Source: an uncultured Flavobacteriaceae bacterium (GTDB lineage Bacteria; Bacteroidota; Bacteroidia; Flavobacteriales; Flavobacteriaceae). From it: 64,000 nt of DNA. Each line of letters begins with the position of its first letter. Positions within the stretch are counted from its first letter, which is position 1. This document shows positions 50,025 through 59,797 of this stretch, piece after piece. The DNA is taken from the NCBI GenBank assembly GCA_913062575.1, contig CAJXVT010000002.1:1-64000 (forward strand), written 5' to 3'. Under the pieces are notes generated by a model that was not told the DNA's origin, searched no databases, and saw only the letters and a list, made by a program, of their open reading frames with translations. Position numbers and translations under genes: made by a program.

Positions 50025-50099
50025 CTGCGAATATACAAGCTTTTTATGAACTGACAAGTTTTTTATTTAAAAAAATATAAATTTCTAATTCAATCCAAA

Positions 50100-50130
50100 T
50101 TGCTTTATTCTCTTTTTGATTGTATCTTTG
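50100..50130 (+). promoter_or_regulatory. Predicted lysS promoter (TTG-N20-TATCTTTG)
   Basis: TTG at 50100-50102, TATCTTTG at 50123-50130; Bacteroidota consensus. Confidence 0.65.
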
Positions 50131-50166
50131 GCGCTTAATTAAAACATCCTATAAACAAAAGGCATT

Positions 50167-51861
50167 ATGCAATTATCAGAACAAGAAGTTGTAAGACGAG
50201 AAAAGCTATCAAAATTACGCGCATTAGGGATCAATCCTTACCCAGCGGACTTATTTCCAGTAAACCATAATTCGAAACAGATTAAGGAGAACTTTGCTGA
50301 AGATAAACAGGTAGTTATTGCTGGTCGTTTAATGTCAATTAACATTCAAGGGAAAGCTTCTTTTGCGCAATTACAAGATTCTGAAGGTAAAATTCAAGTA
50401 TACTTTAATAGAGATATCATTTGTGAAGGAGAAGACAAAACAAAATACAATGACGTCTTTAAAAAACTATTAGATTTAGGAGATTTTGTTGGTATTGAAG
50501 GGGAGTTATTCACCACTAAAGTAGGCGAAAAAACAGTTAGAGTTAACGATTTTACATTATTAAGTAAAGCCCTAAAACCGCTTCCATTACCTAAAGAAAA
50601 AGACGGTGTTGTGTTTGACGCTTTTACTGATCCAGAAATGCGTTACAGACAACGTTATGCAGATTTAGCAGTAAATCCACATGTAAAAGAAGTATTCATT
50701 AAAAGAACAAAATTGTTCAACGCAATGCGTAATTTCTTTAATGAATCTGGTTATTTTGAAGTTGAAACTCCAGTTTTACAACCAATTCCTGGTGGAGCGG
50801 CAGCAAGACCATTTATCACACATCACAATTCATTAGACATTCCGTTATACATGAGAATTGCAAATGAGTTATACCTAAAACGTTTGATTGTTGGTGGTTT
50901 TGATGGGGTTTATGAGTTTTCTAAAAACTTCAGAAATGAAGGAATGGACAGAACACACAATCCAGAATTTACAGCCATGGAAATCTATGTAGCTTACAAA
51001 GATTACAATTGGATGATGGATTTCTGTGAACGCTTGTTAGAGCATTGTGCTATTGCCGTAAACGGAACCACAAAAGCAATTTTTGGAGAACACGAAATTG
51101 ATTTTAAAGCTCCATACGCAAGAATTACAATGGCAGATTCTATCAAACACTTTACAGGTTTTGATATTACAGATAAATCAGAAGATGAAATTCGTACTGC
51201 TGCAAAAGGCATGGGAATTGAAGTGAATGACACCATGGGTAAAGGGAAATTGATTGATGAGATTTTTGGTGAAAAGTGTGAAGGAAACTATATACAACCA
51301 ACATACATTACAGATTACCCAAAAGAAATGTCTCCTTTATGTAAAGAGCACAGAGACAATCCAGAATTAACAGAGCGTTTTGAATTAATGGTTTGTGGTA
51401 AAGAAATTGCCAATGCATATTCTGAATTGAATGATCCTATTGATCAAAGAGAACGTTTTGAGGACCAATTAAAATTAGCTCAAAAAGGAGATGATGAAGC
51501 AACTGAGTTTATCGATGAAGATTTCTTAAGAGCATTAGAATACGGAATGCCTCCAACATCTGGAATGGGAATTGGAATGGATCGATTAATTATGTTCTTA
51601 ACTAACAATCAATCAATTCAAGAAGTATTGTTCTTTCCTCAAATGAGACCAGAGAAAAAAGCGCCATCAGTTGAATTGAATGATGAAGAAAAAGCAGTGC
51701 TAGCCATCATTGAAAAAGCAGAAAAAATCGACTTAAACGAGTTAAAGACTGTTTCTGGTTTATCTAACAAGAAATGGGACAAAACTATTAAAGGTTTAAC
51801 AAAAAAAGAAGTTGCAAAAGTTTCTAAAACAGACGAAGGTTTGTTTGTAGAAGCTATCTAA
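50167..51861 (+). CDS. lysS: Lysine--tRNA ligase
   Basis: FNAMRNFFNESGYFEVETPVLQPIPGGAAARPF, RNEGMDRTHNPEFT, GMPPTSGMGIGMDRL. Confidence 0.97.
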   Translation: MQLSEQEVVRREKLSKLRALGINPYPADLFPVNHNSKQIKENFAEDKQVVIAGRLMSINIQGKASFAQLQDSEGKIQVYFNRDIICEGEDKTKYNDVFKKLLDLGDFVGIEGELFTTKVGEKTVRVNDFTLLSKALKPLPLPKEKDGVVFDAFTDPEMRYRQRYADLAVNPHVKEVFIKRTKLFNAMRNFFNESGYFEVETPVLQPIPGGAAARPFITHHNSLDIPLYMRIANELYLKRLIVGGFDGVYEFSKNFRNEGMDRTHNPEFTAMEIYVAYKDYNWMMDFCERLLEHCAIAVNGTTKAIFGEHEIDFKAPYARITMADSIKHFTGFDITDKSEDEIRTAAKGMGIEVNDTMGKGKLIDEIFGEKCEGNYIQPTYITDYPKEMSPLCKEHRDNPELTERFELMVCGKEIANAYSELNDPIDQRERFEDQLKLAQKGDDEATEFIDEDFLRALEYGMPPTSGMGIGMDRLIMFLTNNQSIQEVLFFPQMRPEKKAPSVELNDEEKAVLAIIEKAEKIDLNELKTVSGLSNKKWDKTIKGLTKKEVAKVSKTDEGLFVEAI

Positions 51862-51904
51862 GACTTCGCCATTCTGAATTAAATTCAGAATCTCATAAAA
51901 GCAT

Positions 51905-51937
51905 AAAAGGAGTTACAACAATGTAGTTCCTTTTTTT
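51905..51937 (+). terminator. Intrinsic terminator after lysS
   Basis: AAAAGGAGTTAC-AACAAT-GTAGTTCCTTTTTTT. Confidence 0.7.
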
Positions 51938-52008
51938 ACGTTTAAAAACTAGCAAAATCCGATACGAGAATCAAAAAAATAAATTAAGTTTGACAATCAA
52001 TTAGAATT

Positions 52009-52956
52009 ATGATTCGTAGAATATTCCTTTTTAGTTTCACATTACTCCTTTTTACTTCTTGTTTAGAGAGTGAAATCAACTATATAAATCAATCAGATAA
52101 CCAACAGCGCTATAACAGTCAGATTTTTGAAACTGTAAGCATCTCAACAGATGTCAGATATGGAGCAAATGTTACTTTAAGTGGTGCTACTACTGGTTTA
52201 TTTATGGATATTTATCAGCCAGAAAATGACATTGAAGTAAACAGACCTGTGGTTATTTTGGCTCATGGAGGAAGTTTTATTTCTGGTGACAAATCAGATC
52301 TATCTGAAATTGCAACCTTTTTAGCAAAGGCAGGCTATGTTGTTGCATCAATGAATTATCGCTTTTTAGATGTTTCTCCTACTCAATTAACATACAAACA
52401 AGCAGTACTAAATGCTGTTGTAGATATGAAAGCGGCTGTTCGTTTCTTTAATAAAGATATTGCTGAAAACAACACGTATAGAATTGATGCTAGCAATGTA
52501 TTTATTGGCGGATATTCTGCCGGAGCAATTACAGCATTACATTATGCCTATGTAAATAATGATAATGAATTAGTTACAATTGGCGGAAGTACTTTTGTTG
52601 ATTATGTAAATTCAAAAGGCGGGTTGGAAGGAATGAGCGGAAACGAAACCTACTCATCAGAGATAAAGGGAGTTATCAATATTTCTGGCGCATTATTCAA
52701 TTCTAATTTCATTAACTCTAACGAACCTATATTATATAGTATTCACGGAACAGATGATGAAGTTGTTCCTTTTTTACAAGGAGATCTAAGCAGTACAGGA
52801 ATTACTGCAGATGGCTCAAGCTTATTGCATCAATACGCAACTTCAATTGGATTAACCAGTCAATTAAAAACGATTGAAAACGGGAAACATGATGCTTTTT
52901 TAGACTGTAATTCTTGTGATGTAGAAATAAGAACATTTCTGTTTTCTCAGTTGTAA
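52009..52956 (+). CDS. Alpha/beta hydrolase (carboxylesterase-like) lipoprotein
   Basis: VILAHGGSFISGDKS, GGYSAGAIT nucleophile elbow, GTDDEVV, GKHDAF; lipobox LFTSCLE. Confidence 0.88.
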   Translation: MIRRIFLFSFTLLLFTSCLESEINYINQSDNQQRYNSQIFETVSISTDVRYGANVTLSGATTGLFMDIYQPENDIEVNRPVVILAHGGSFISGDKSDLSEIATFLAKAGYVVASMNYRFLDVSPTQLTYKQAVLNAVVDMKAAVRFFNKDIAENNTYRIDASNVFIGGYSAGAITALHYAYVNNDNELVTIGGSTFVDYVNSKGGLEGMSGNETYSSEIKGVINISGALFNSNFINSNEPILYSIHGTDDEVVPFLQGDLSSTGITADGSSLLHQYATSIGLTSQLKTIENGKHDAFLDCNSCDVEIRTFLFSQL

Positions 52957-53017
52957 TTTTTAACAAAAAATTAATTCAATTTTTTACTACCTTTCAAAAC
53001 ACTAACTAACTACCGTT

Positions 53018-55210
53018 TTGAAAAAAATTTTATTACTAATTTTTACAATTAGCTGCACTTTACTATATGCTCAAAAAACAAAACAAGTTTTTGTAAACCA
53101 TATAGAATCCCCAATTATTATTGATGGAAAACTAAATGAGTCTGACTGGAATGAAACCAAGTCTACCTCTAACTTTTGGCAATATTTCCCTACAGATTCT
53201 TTACAAGCAAAAAATCAAACAGAAATTAAAATGATGTTTGATGATAAGAACTTGTATATCGGAATTAAAGTAAACTCGGCTTCTAACAAATACATTGTTC
53301 CTTCTTTACGAAGAGATTTTAGAGCTTCTGGAAATGACAACATCACCCTTCTTTTTGATACTTTTAATGATGGTTCTAATGCATTTTTCTTTGGAACAAA
53401 TCCGCATGGAGTGAAACGAGAAGCGTTGCTTTCTGGTGGAGGAACAGATTTAAGAGGGTTTAACATGGCTTGGGACACCAAATGGAATTGTAAGACAACA
53501 ATCCATGCAAATTATTATATCTCAGAAATTGCAATCCCATTAACGGCTTTTAAGTTTAGAGAAGGCGAAACAAAATGGCGTTTTAATAGTTATCAATTCG
53601 ACACCCAAGACAATGAAAGGAACACCTGGATGAATATTCCACAAAATCAGTGGATTTTTAACTTGGCATATATGGGAGAAATGATTTTTGAAAAACCTTT
53701 AGGAAAATCAAAAGCGCCAATTGCTATTATTCCTTATATAAATGCTTTTTCTGGAAAGGATTTTGAAAATAACACTTCTATTAACGATGTGAAAATTGGT
53801 GGTGATGCAAAATTTGCCATTGGTAATAGCATGAATTTAGATCTTACTTTTAATCCAGATTTCTCTCAAGTAGAAGTAGATCAACAAACAACTAACTTAA
53901 CCCGTTTTGAAGTATCACTACCAGAACGTAGACAGTTTTTTATTGAGAATAGCGATTTATTTGGTGATTTTGGAAATGGCAGAGATGGCAATCCTTTTTT
54001 CTCAAGAAGAATAGGAATTGCAAGTGATAAAGACGGAAACTCAATTGAAAACGGAATTGTTGCTGGAGCAAGACTAAGTGGAAAGCTAAATAATAATCTT
54101 CGTTTAGGGATTCTAAGTGTGCAAACAGAAGAAGATATTGCTAATGAAATTCCGGCTACTAATAACTCGGTTGTTGCCGTACAACAAAAATTATTTAGCA
54201 GATCTAATATTAGCTTTTTGTTTATCAATAAGCAAGCAACAAAAGACTATACATTTTTAGCAAAGGAAGACAAATTCAATAGAGTTATTGGAGTTGATTA
54301 TAATTTAGCCTCCAAAGACAATACTTGGAATGGTAGATATTACATTCATAAATCTTTTTCTCCAACTTCAAACGGCAAGGATATTTCTGCAGGAATATCG
54401 ACAGAATACAACTCGCGTGATTTTAAAATTAGATTAAGTGGCTTGTATATTGAAGATGATTTTAGATCAGATTTAGGTTTTATAAGAAGAACAGATATCT
54501 TTAAGATAAATCCGAATTTCGAGTATACAATGTATCCTAAAAAAGGAAACATCCAAAAGCATTCACTTTCTGTAACTCCAATATTTATTTGGAAACCAGA
54601 ATTAGATTACGAAAATTCAGATTATGTAATTATTAGTCAATGGAATATCAGCTTTAAAAACTCATCAGAATTATCCTTTTCTATGTTCAATAGATATACG
54701 TATTTATATAATGGATTTGATCCAACTAGAACTGATGCAACTCCATTACAAGGAAATCAAGGATATTCGTATACAAGTTTTGAAGCCAAGTATCGCTCAG
54801 ACATGAGAAAGCAATTTTATTTTGATATCTCTCCTTCTATTGGACAGTTTTATAATGGAAAAAAATATTCTATTGAAGGTCGTTTAAATTGGAGGTTACA
54901 GCCTTATTTCCAAACAAACGTACAAATTAATTACAACTATATAAACTTACCAAGTCCATATCCAACAGCATCAATTTGGTTGATTGGGCCACGATTTGAT
55001 GTTACTTTTAATAAAAATTTATTTTGGAATACGTTGATTCAATACAGTAATCAACAAGAAAGCTTAAGTGTAAACTCTAGAATTCAATGGCGTTTTGCTC
55101 CATTGTCTGATTTATTTATTGCATACAATGATAATTACGACACCAATGCTCCATTAAGCCCTCGTTTTAGATCTATTAATTTAAAACTTTCATATTGGCT
55201 CAATCTGTAA
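53018..55210 (+). CDS. DUF5916-like protein with N-terminal CBM9-like domain (TTG start)
   Basis: IESPIIIDGKLNESDWNETKSTSNFWQYFPTD; NPDFSQVEVDQQTTNLTRFEVSLPERRQFFIENSDLF; C-terminal barrel strands. Confidence 0.88.
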   Translation: MKKILLLIFTISCTLLYAQKTKQVFVNHIESPIIIDGKLNESDWNETKSTSNFWQYFPTDSLQAKNQTEIKMMFDDKNLYIGIKVNSASNKYIVPSLRRDFRASGNDNITLLFDTFNDGSNAFFFGTNPHGVKREALLSGGGTDLRGFNMAWDTKWNCKTTIHANYYISEIAIPLTAFKFREGETKWRFNSYQFDTQDNERNTWMNIPQNQWIFNLAYMGEMIFEKPLGKSKAPIAIIPYINAFSGKDFENNTSINDVKIGGDAKFAIGNSMNLDLTFNPDFSQVEVDQQTTNLTRFEVSLPERRQFFIENSDLFGDFGNGRDGNPFFSRRIGIASDKDGNSIENGIVAGARLSGKLNNNLRLGILSVQTEEDIANEIPATNNSVVAVQQKLFSRSNISFLFINKQATKDYTFLAKEDKFNRVIGVDYNLASKDNTWNGRYYIHKSFSPTSNGKDISAGISTEYNSRDFKIRLSGLYIEDDFRSDLGFIRRTDIFKINPNFEYTMYPKKGNIQKHSLSVTPIFIWKPELDYENSDYVIISQWNISFKNSSELSFSMFNRYTYLYNGFDPTRTDATPLQGNQGYSYTSFEAKYRSDMRKQFYFDISPSIGQFYNGKKYSIEGRLNWRLQPYFQTNVQINYNYINLPSPYPTASIWLIGPRFDVTFNKNLFWNTLIQYSNQQESLSVNSRIQWRFAPLSDLFIAYNDNYDTNAPLSPRFRSINLKLSYWLNL

Positions 55211-55288
55211 TTCCTTTAACATTTTTTTAAGATTCTTCATCAACAGAATCGTTAACTTCGAAAATTAAATTAACCACAAATAATAATC

Positions 55289-57730
55289 ATGACAAAAAAA
55301 ATCTTATCTCGGCTACTAATAGCTTTGTTTGTTTTTGGTGTTTCTTTTAATGCTGATGCTCAGCGTAAAAAGAAAAGAAGCAAAAAGAACGCTAAAGAAA
55401 CTGTAAAACCAGTTCCAAAACCAAAACCTAAAAAAGGAGCAATCCAACCTTATAATAAAGTTGTAACTAAAGATCACAAAACAGACAAAGGTTTGTTTAG
55501 TGTTCATACAAAAGACGAAAAATACTTATTCGAAATTCCTAATGACTTATTAGGACGAGAAATGTTAATGGTAACAAGAATTGCTAAAACTGCCAACGGA
55601 ATTGGATTCGGTGGAGGAAAAGCAAACACACAAGTTTTACGTTGGGAGAAAAAAGGTAAGAAAATTTTATTACGTGTTGTTTCTCACAATGTAGTTGCAG
55701 ATAAAGGTTTACCTGTACACGAAGCAGTTGCAAACTCTAACTTTGAGCCTGTCTTATTCTCATTCCCTATCAAAGCATTTAATAAAGAAGCTGGAGCAAC
55801 AGTAATTGATGCTACTACTTTATTTTCTACAGATGTTGCGGCTTTAGGGTTCCCAACAAGTAGTAGAAAAAGATACAAAGCATCTAGAATGGATGCAAAA
55901 CGTTCTTTTATAGAAAGAATTAATAGTTACCCAAAAAATATCGAAATTAGACATGTAAAAACCTACGCAGCTAACGCAGCTCCTTCAAACAGAAGTTTAG
56001 GTTCTATTTCTTTAGAAATGAGTAACTCTATGATTTTGTTACCAAAAGTTCCAATGAAGCGTCGTTATTTTGACGATAGAGTTGGATGGTTTGCACGTTC
56101 TCAAGTAGACTATGGAGAAGCAGATCAAAAAAGTAAAACACTTAGATATTTAGACAGATACCGTTTAGAAGTAAAAGATGAAGACATCGCTAAATTTAAA
56201 AGAGGTGAATTGGTTGAGCCTAAAAAACAAATTGTTTATTATGTAGATAGAGCAACTCCAGAAGAATGGGTTCCTTTTATCATTCAAGGTGTAAACGATT
56301 GGAATGTTGCTTTTGAAGCCGCTGGTTTTAAAAATGCAATTATTGCAAAAAGAGCACCAACAAAAGAAGAAGATCCAGAATATAGTCCAGAAGATGTTCG
56401 TTATTCTGTAATTCGTTATTTAGCTTCTCCGATTCCAAATGCTAACGGACCTCACGTAAGTGATCCAAGATCTGGAGAAATTTTAGAATCAGATATCAAC
56501 TGGTACCACAATGTAATGTCTTTATTACAAGGATGGTTCTTTGTACAAACTGCAGCAATAAATCCAGAAGCTCAAAAAGTTGGATTTAAAACTGAAGTAA
56601 TGGGAGAATTAATCAAGTTTGTTTCTTCTCATGAATTAGGACATACGTTAGGATTACCTCACAATATGGGATCTAGTTCTGCATACCCTGTAGATTCTTT
56701 ACGTTCTGCAACATTTACAAAAAAATTCGGAACAGCACCTTCTATTATGGATTATGCTCGTTTTAATTATGTAGCACAACCTGGTGATAAAGGGGTTGCT
56801 TTAATGCCAAATATTGGTGTCTATGACAAGCACGCAATTAACTGGGGATACAGGCCTATTTTAGGAAAAACTGCAAAACAAGAAAAACCAATTTTAGATA
56901 GCTGGATTTTAAAACATGCAGGAGATCCTTATTACCGTTTTGGAAGACGTAATGGTATTGACCCAAGTTCTCAAACAGAAGATTTAGGTGATGACGGAAT
57001 TAAAGCTAGTAATTATGGAATTGCTAATTTAAAACGTATTGTTCCTAACTTGATGAAATGGACAGCTAAAAAAGGAGAAAACTACTCTGATTTAAAAGCA
57101 ATGTATGGTCATGTACTTTCTCAATACGGAAGATATAATGGGCATGTTACAACTATTGTTGGTGGTGTAATTGAAGACAATAAAACTGCAGATCAAGCTG
57201 GAGTAATTTATACGCAAGTAACTAAAGCTCGTCAAAAAGCAGCTGTTAAGTTTTTGAATGATCAATTATTTAACACACCAACTTGGGTAATTAATAAAGC
57301 TATAATTGATAGAACAGAGTCTTCTGGAGTTTCTGACAGAATAAAAAATCTACAATCTAGAACTTTAAGAGGTCTTTTAAGCAGTAGAAGAATGGTTAGA
57401 ATGATAGACAACCAAACACTGAATGGATCTAAAGCATATACTGTTTTATCTATGATGTCTGATGTACGTAGAGGAGTTTGGGCAGAATTATATTCTAGAA
57501 AATCTATTGATACTTATAGAAGAAATTTACAAAGAACACATATTGGTGTCTTAGGAAATTTAATGACTAAAGGATCAGATATTTCTGATGTAAAACCAAT
57601 TGTAAGAGGTGAATTAAATAGAATCAAACGCGATACTAAAAGAGCGATTGCTTCTGCACCAAATACACTTACAAGATATCACTTACAAGATATTGTAGAA
57701 AGAATTGATGCTATTTTAGACCCTAAATAG
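55289..57730 (+). CDS. Zinc-dependent metalloprotease (DUF5117/DUF5118-type)
   Basis: SSHELGHTLGLPHNMGSS (HExxHxxGxxH-like) and SIMDYARFNYVAQPGD (Met-turn). Confidence 0.92.
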   Translation: MTKKILSRLLIALFVFGVSFNADAQRKKKRSKKNAKETVKPVPKPKPKKGAIQPYNKVVTKDHKTDKGLFSVHTKDEKYLFEIPNDLLGREMLMVTRIAKTANGIGFGGGKANTQVLRWEKKGKKILLRVVSHNVVADKGLPVHEAVANSNFEPVLFSFPIKAFNKEAGATVIDATTLFSTDVAALGFPTSSRKRYKASRMDAKRSFIERINSYPKNIEIRHVKTYAANAAPSNRSLGSISLEMSNSMILLPKVPMKRRYFDDRVGWFARSQVDYGEADQKSKTLRYLDRYRLEVKDEDIAKFKRGELVEPKKQIVYYVDRATPEEWVPFIIQGVNDWNVAFEAAGFKNAIIAKRAPTKEEDPEYSPEDVRYSVIRYLASPIPNANGPHVSDPRSGEILESDINWYHNVMSLLQGWFFVQTAAINPEAQKVGFKTEVMGELIKFVSSHELGHTLGLPHNMGSSSAYPVDSLRSATFTKKFGTAPSIMDYARFNYVAQPGDKGVALMPNIGVYDKHAINWGYRPILGKTAKQEKPILDSWILKHAGDPYYRFGRRNGIDPSSQTEDLGDDGIKASNYGIANLKRIVPNLMKWTAKKGENYSDLKAMYGHVLSQYGRYNGHVTTIVGGVIEDNKTADQAGVIYTQVTKARQKAAVKFLNDQLFNTPTWVINKAIIDRTESSGVSDRIKNLQSRTLRGLLSSRRMVRMIDNQTLNGSKAYTVLSMMSDVRRGVWAELYSRKSIDTYRRNLQRTHIGVLGNLMTKGSDISDVKPIVRGELNRIKRDTKRAIASAPNTLTRYHLQDIVERIDAILDPK

Positions 57731-57756
57731 TTCTAAAAATTTTAAATTATATTTTT

Positions 57757-57789
57757 AAAGTCCCTCCTTTTGGAGGGACTTTTTTTTTG
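57757..57789 (+). terminator. Intrinsic terminator
   Basis: AAAGTCCCTCC-TTTT-GGAGGGACTTT + T8. Confidence 0.9.
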
Positions 57790-57844
57790 CAGAATAAAAT
57801 ATTTGCTGAAAAAGTATTCTATATTTGCACCTCTAATATTATTC

Positions 57845-58792
57845 ATGAACCAAACGCTTCTTTCTTCTCCGTTACAAGGATTTACTGATTTTAAATTCAG
57901 GAATGCTTTCAATCATTTCTTTGGCGGAATAGATACATTCTATTCTCCTTATATTCGATTGAATGGAAAAATGGTTATTAAAAACTCTTACAAAAAAGAT
58001 ATCCTTCCAGAGAACAATTCAACTCTAGAAGTGATTCCTCAAATCATTACCAATGATGTTGATGAGTTTTTATTTGTATCAAAATACGTACAAGAATTAG
58101 GCTACAAAGAATTGAACTGGAACTTGGGCTGTCCATATCCAATGGTTACAAAACGCGGCATGGGTTCTGGATTGATTAATGATGCAGAAAAAATCAACAG
58201 TATTCTTCATAAAATACATAATGAGTCTGATATTATTGTTTCTATGAAAATGCGAATGGGTTATGAAAATCCAGAAGAGATTTTAGATGTATTACCTATT
58301 TTGGATACCTATCCACTAAAAAACATTGCAATTCATGCTCGTATTGGAAAACAACTCTATAAAGGCGGAACGAATTTAGAAGCCTTTCAACGATGTTTAG
58401 ATAATAGCAAACACCTAATCTACTATAACGGAGATATTACTTCTGTAAAAGCGTATAAAGAACTGAAAGAGCGTTTCCCTACAATCAATCACTGGATGAT
58501 TGGCAGAGGATTAATTGCTGATCCTTTTTTACCGTCAATGATTAAAAATAACACGTCAGAATATCCAAAAAATAGAATTGAAATATTCAGTGAATTTCAT
58601 GATCGAATATTTGAAGAATACGATGCTGCTCTTTCTGGGCCAACGCCGATAAAAATGAAAATGCTAGGTTTCTGGGAGTACTTTTCAAAGAGTTTTGAGA
58701 ACCCTCAAAAGACCTATAAAAAAATTAAGAAGGCTTCGAATGCACAGTCGTACCAAACGGCGGTAAAAGAGATTATCAAGCAAGCAAAGTAA
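57845..58792 (+). CDS. dus: tRNA-dihydrouridine synthase family protein (start corrected from 57770)
   Basis: NWNLGCPYPMVTKRGMGSGL, VSMKMRMGYE, IHARIGKQLYKG, YYNGDITS. The called TTG start lies inside a terminator; a TATATTTG -7 box lies at 57820-57827. Confidence 0.9.
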   Translation: MNQTLLSSPLQGFTDFKFRNAFNHFFGGIDTFYSPYIRLNGKMVIKNSYKKDILPENNSTLEVIPQIITNDVDEFLFVSKYVQELGYKELNWNLGCPYPMVTKRGMGSGLINDAEKINSILHKIHNESDIIVSMKMRMGYENPEEILDVLPILDTYPLKNIAIHARIGKQLYKGGTNLEAFQRCLDNSKHLIYYNGDITSVKAYKELKERFPTINHWMIGRGLIADPFLPSMIKNNTSEYPKNRIEIFSEFHDRIFEEYDAALSGPTPIKMKMLGFWEYFSKSFENPQKTYKKIKKASNAQSYQTAVKEIIKQAK

Positions 58793-58819
58793 TCATTTTT
58801 AGAAACTCTAAAAACAAAT

Positions 58820-59797
58820 CTATTTCAACCTGAATTGCATTTCAACAGGCAAATGGTCTGAAGCTTCTCCAAACTGTTTTAAAACTTTACCATTAACATA
58901 TTCAATAGAATTTGTTGTGTAAAATATATAATCTAAGCGTTCAAACGGGTTTTTAGAATTGAAAGTCAATTCATATTTTTCACTAGAAAAAGCAGCATTA
59001 CCAACATTTGGAAACTTAAATACTTTTTCTATTGCAGCATCTTTATTGGTAGGGTCGCTATTAAAATCTCCTAATAGAATTGTTGGGTTTGTAGCTGCAT
59101 ATTTCTGAAACAACTCTAGTACTACAACTAATTGTTTCTCTCTGGTGTTTTTATCAAAAGCTTCTAGATGAACATTGATTAGCACCACTTCTTTTCCGTT
59201 TAAAACCACTTTTACAACTTGCGCCAATCTATCAAGGTACAAAGCATCTCTATAAAATGGATTATCCGCTACACGCTCTAACACAATTCTCTCATGATCT
59301 AATAGTGGATATTTACTTAAAATAGATTGTCCAGAAACTACCTTCCCAAAATGCATGCTTGGTGGCCAATACGGAAATGGTACATATGTCTCATCCCAGT
59401 TCACCGTTTTTGCAATATAATTGTATCCTAATGCAGCAATTTTATTTTGCTGATTTACATGATAGGATCTTGAGGCATTAAAATCAATTTCTTGAAATGC
59501 TATAATATCTGGATTTACTTTTGCCGTTTCTGATAATACTTTTTCTAAATTTTTATCGAACAACTCTTTCGGCTTCGCAACAGGCAAATTATTTGTCATT
59601 CCACTTAAATACCCAATATTATACGTTACAATACTAAATATTGAATCGTTTTCAGGCACTATTTTATCTTCTAATTTTATCAGCTTGGCATATTCACTTT
59701 TTTCTAATGTTGGTGATGAGGCCCAAAAGAAAAACACAATGGCAGCAATAATTAACAAGATTATAAATCGCAATAAAAATTTATAAATTTTTCTCAC
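58820..59797 (-). CDS. Endonuclease/exonuclease/phosphatase family protein
   Basis: IVTYNIGYLSG, IIAFQEIDFN, VVLINVHLEAFDK, ILLGDFNSDP, SDHLPVEMQF. Confidence 0.92.
   Translation of the reverse strand: MRKIYKFLLRFIILLIIAAIVFFFWASSPTLEKSEYAKLIKLEDKIVPENDSIFSIVTYNIGYLSGMTNNLPVAKPKELFDKNLEKVLSETAKVNPDIIAFQEIDFNASRSYHVNQQNKIAALGYNYIAKTVNWDETYVPFPYWPPSMHFGKVVSGQSILSKYPLLDHERIVLERVADNPFYRDALYLDRLAQVVKVVLNGKEVVLINVHLEAFDKNTREKQLVVVLELFQKYAATNPTILLGDFNSDPTNKDAAIEKVFKFPNVGNAAFSSEKYELTFNSKNPFERLDYIFYTTNSIEYVNGKVLKQFGEASDHLPVEMQFRLK

Noticed and set aside
53881-54228. 115-aa antisense ORF in the DUF5916-like gene
   Set aside because: Shadow ORF; no independent promoter or domain evidence.
57770-57844. 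N-terminal extension of the dus ORF (MEGLFFCRIKYLLKKYSIFAPLILF)
   Set aside because: Its TTG start lies in the loop/stem of the upstream terminator and before a TATATTTG promoter box; ATG at 57845 is the likely start.
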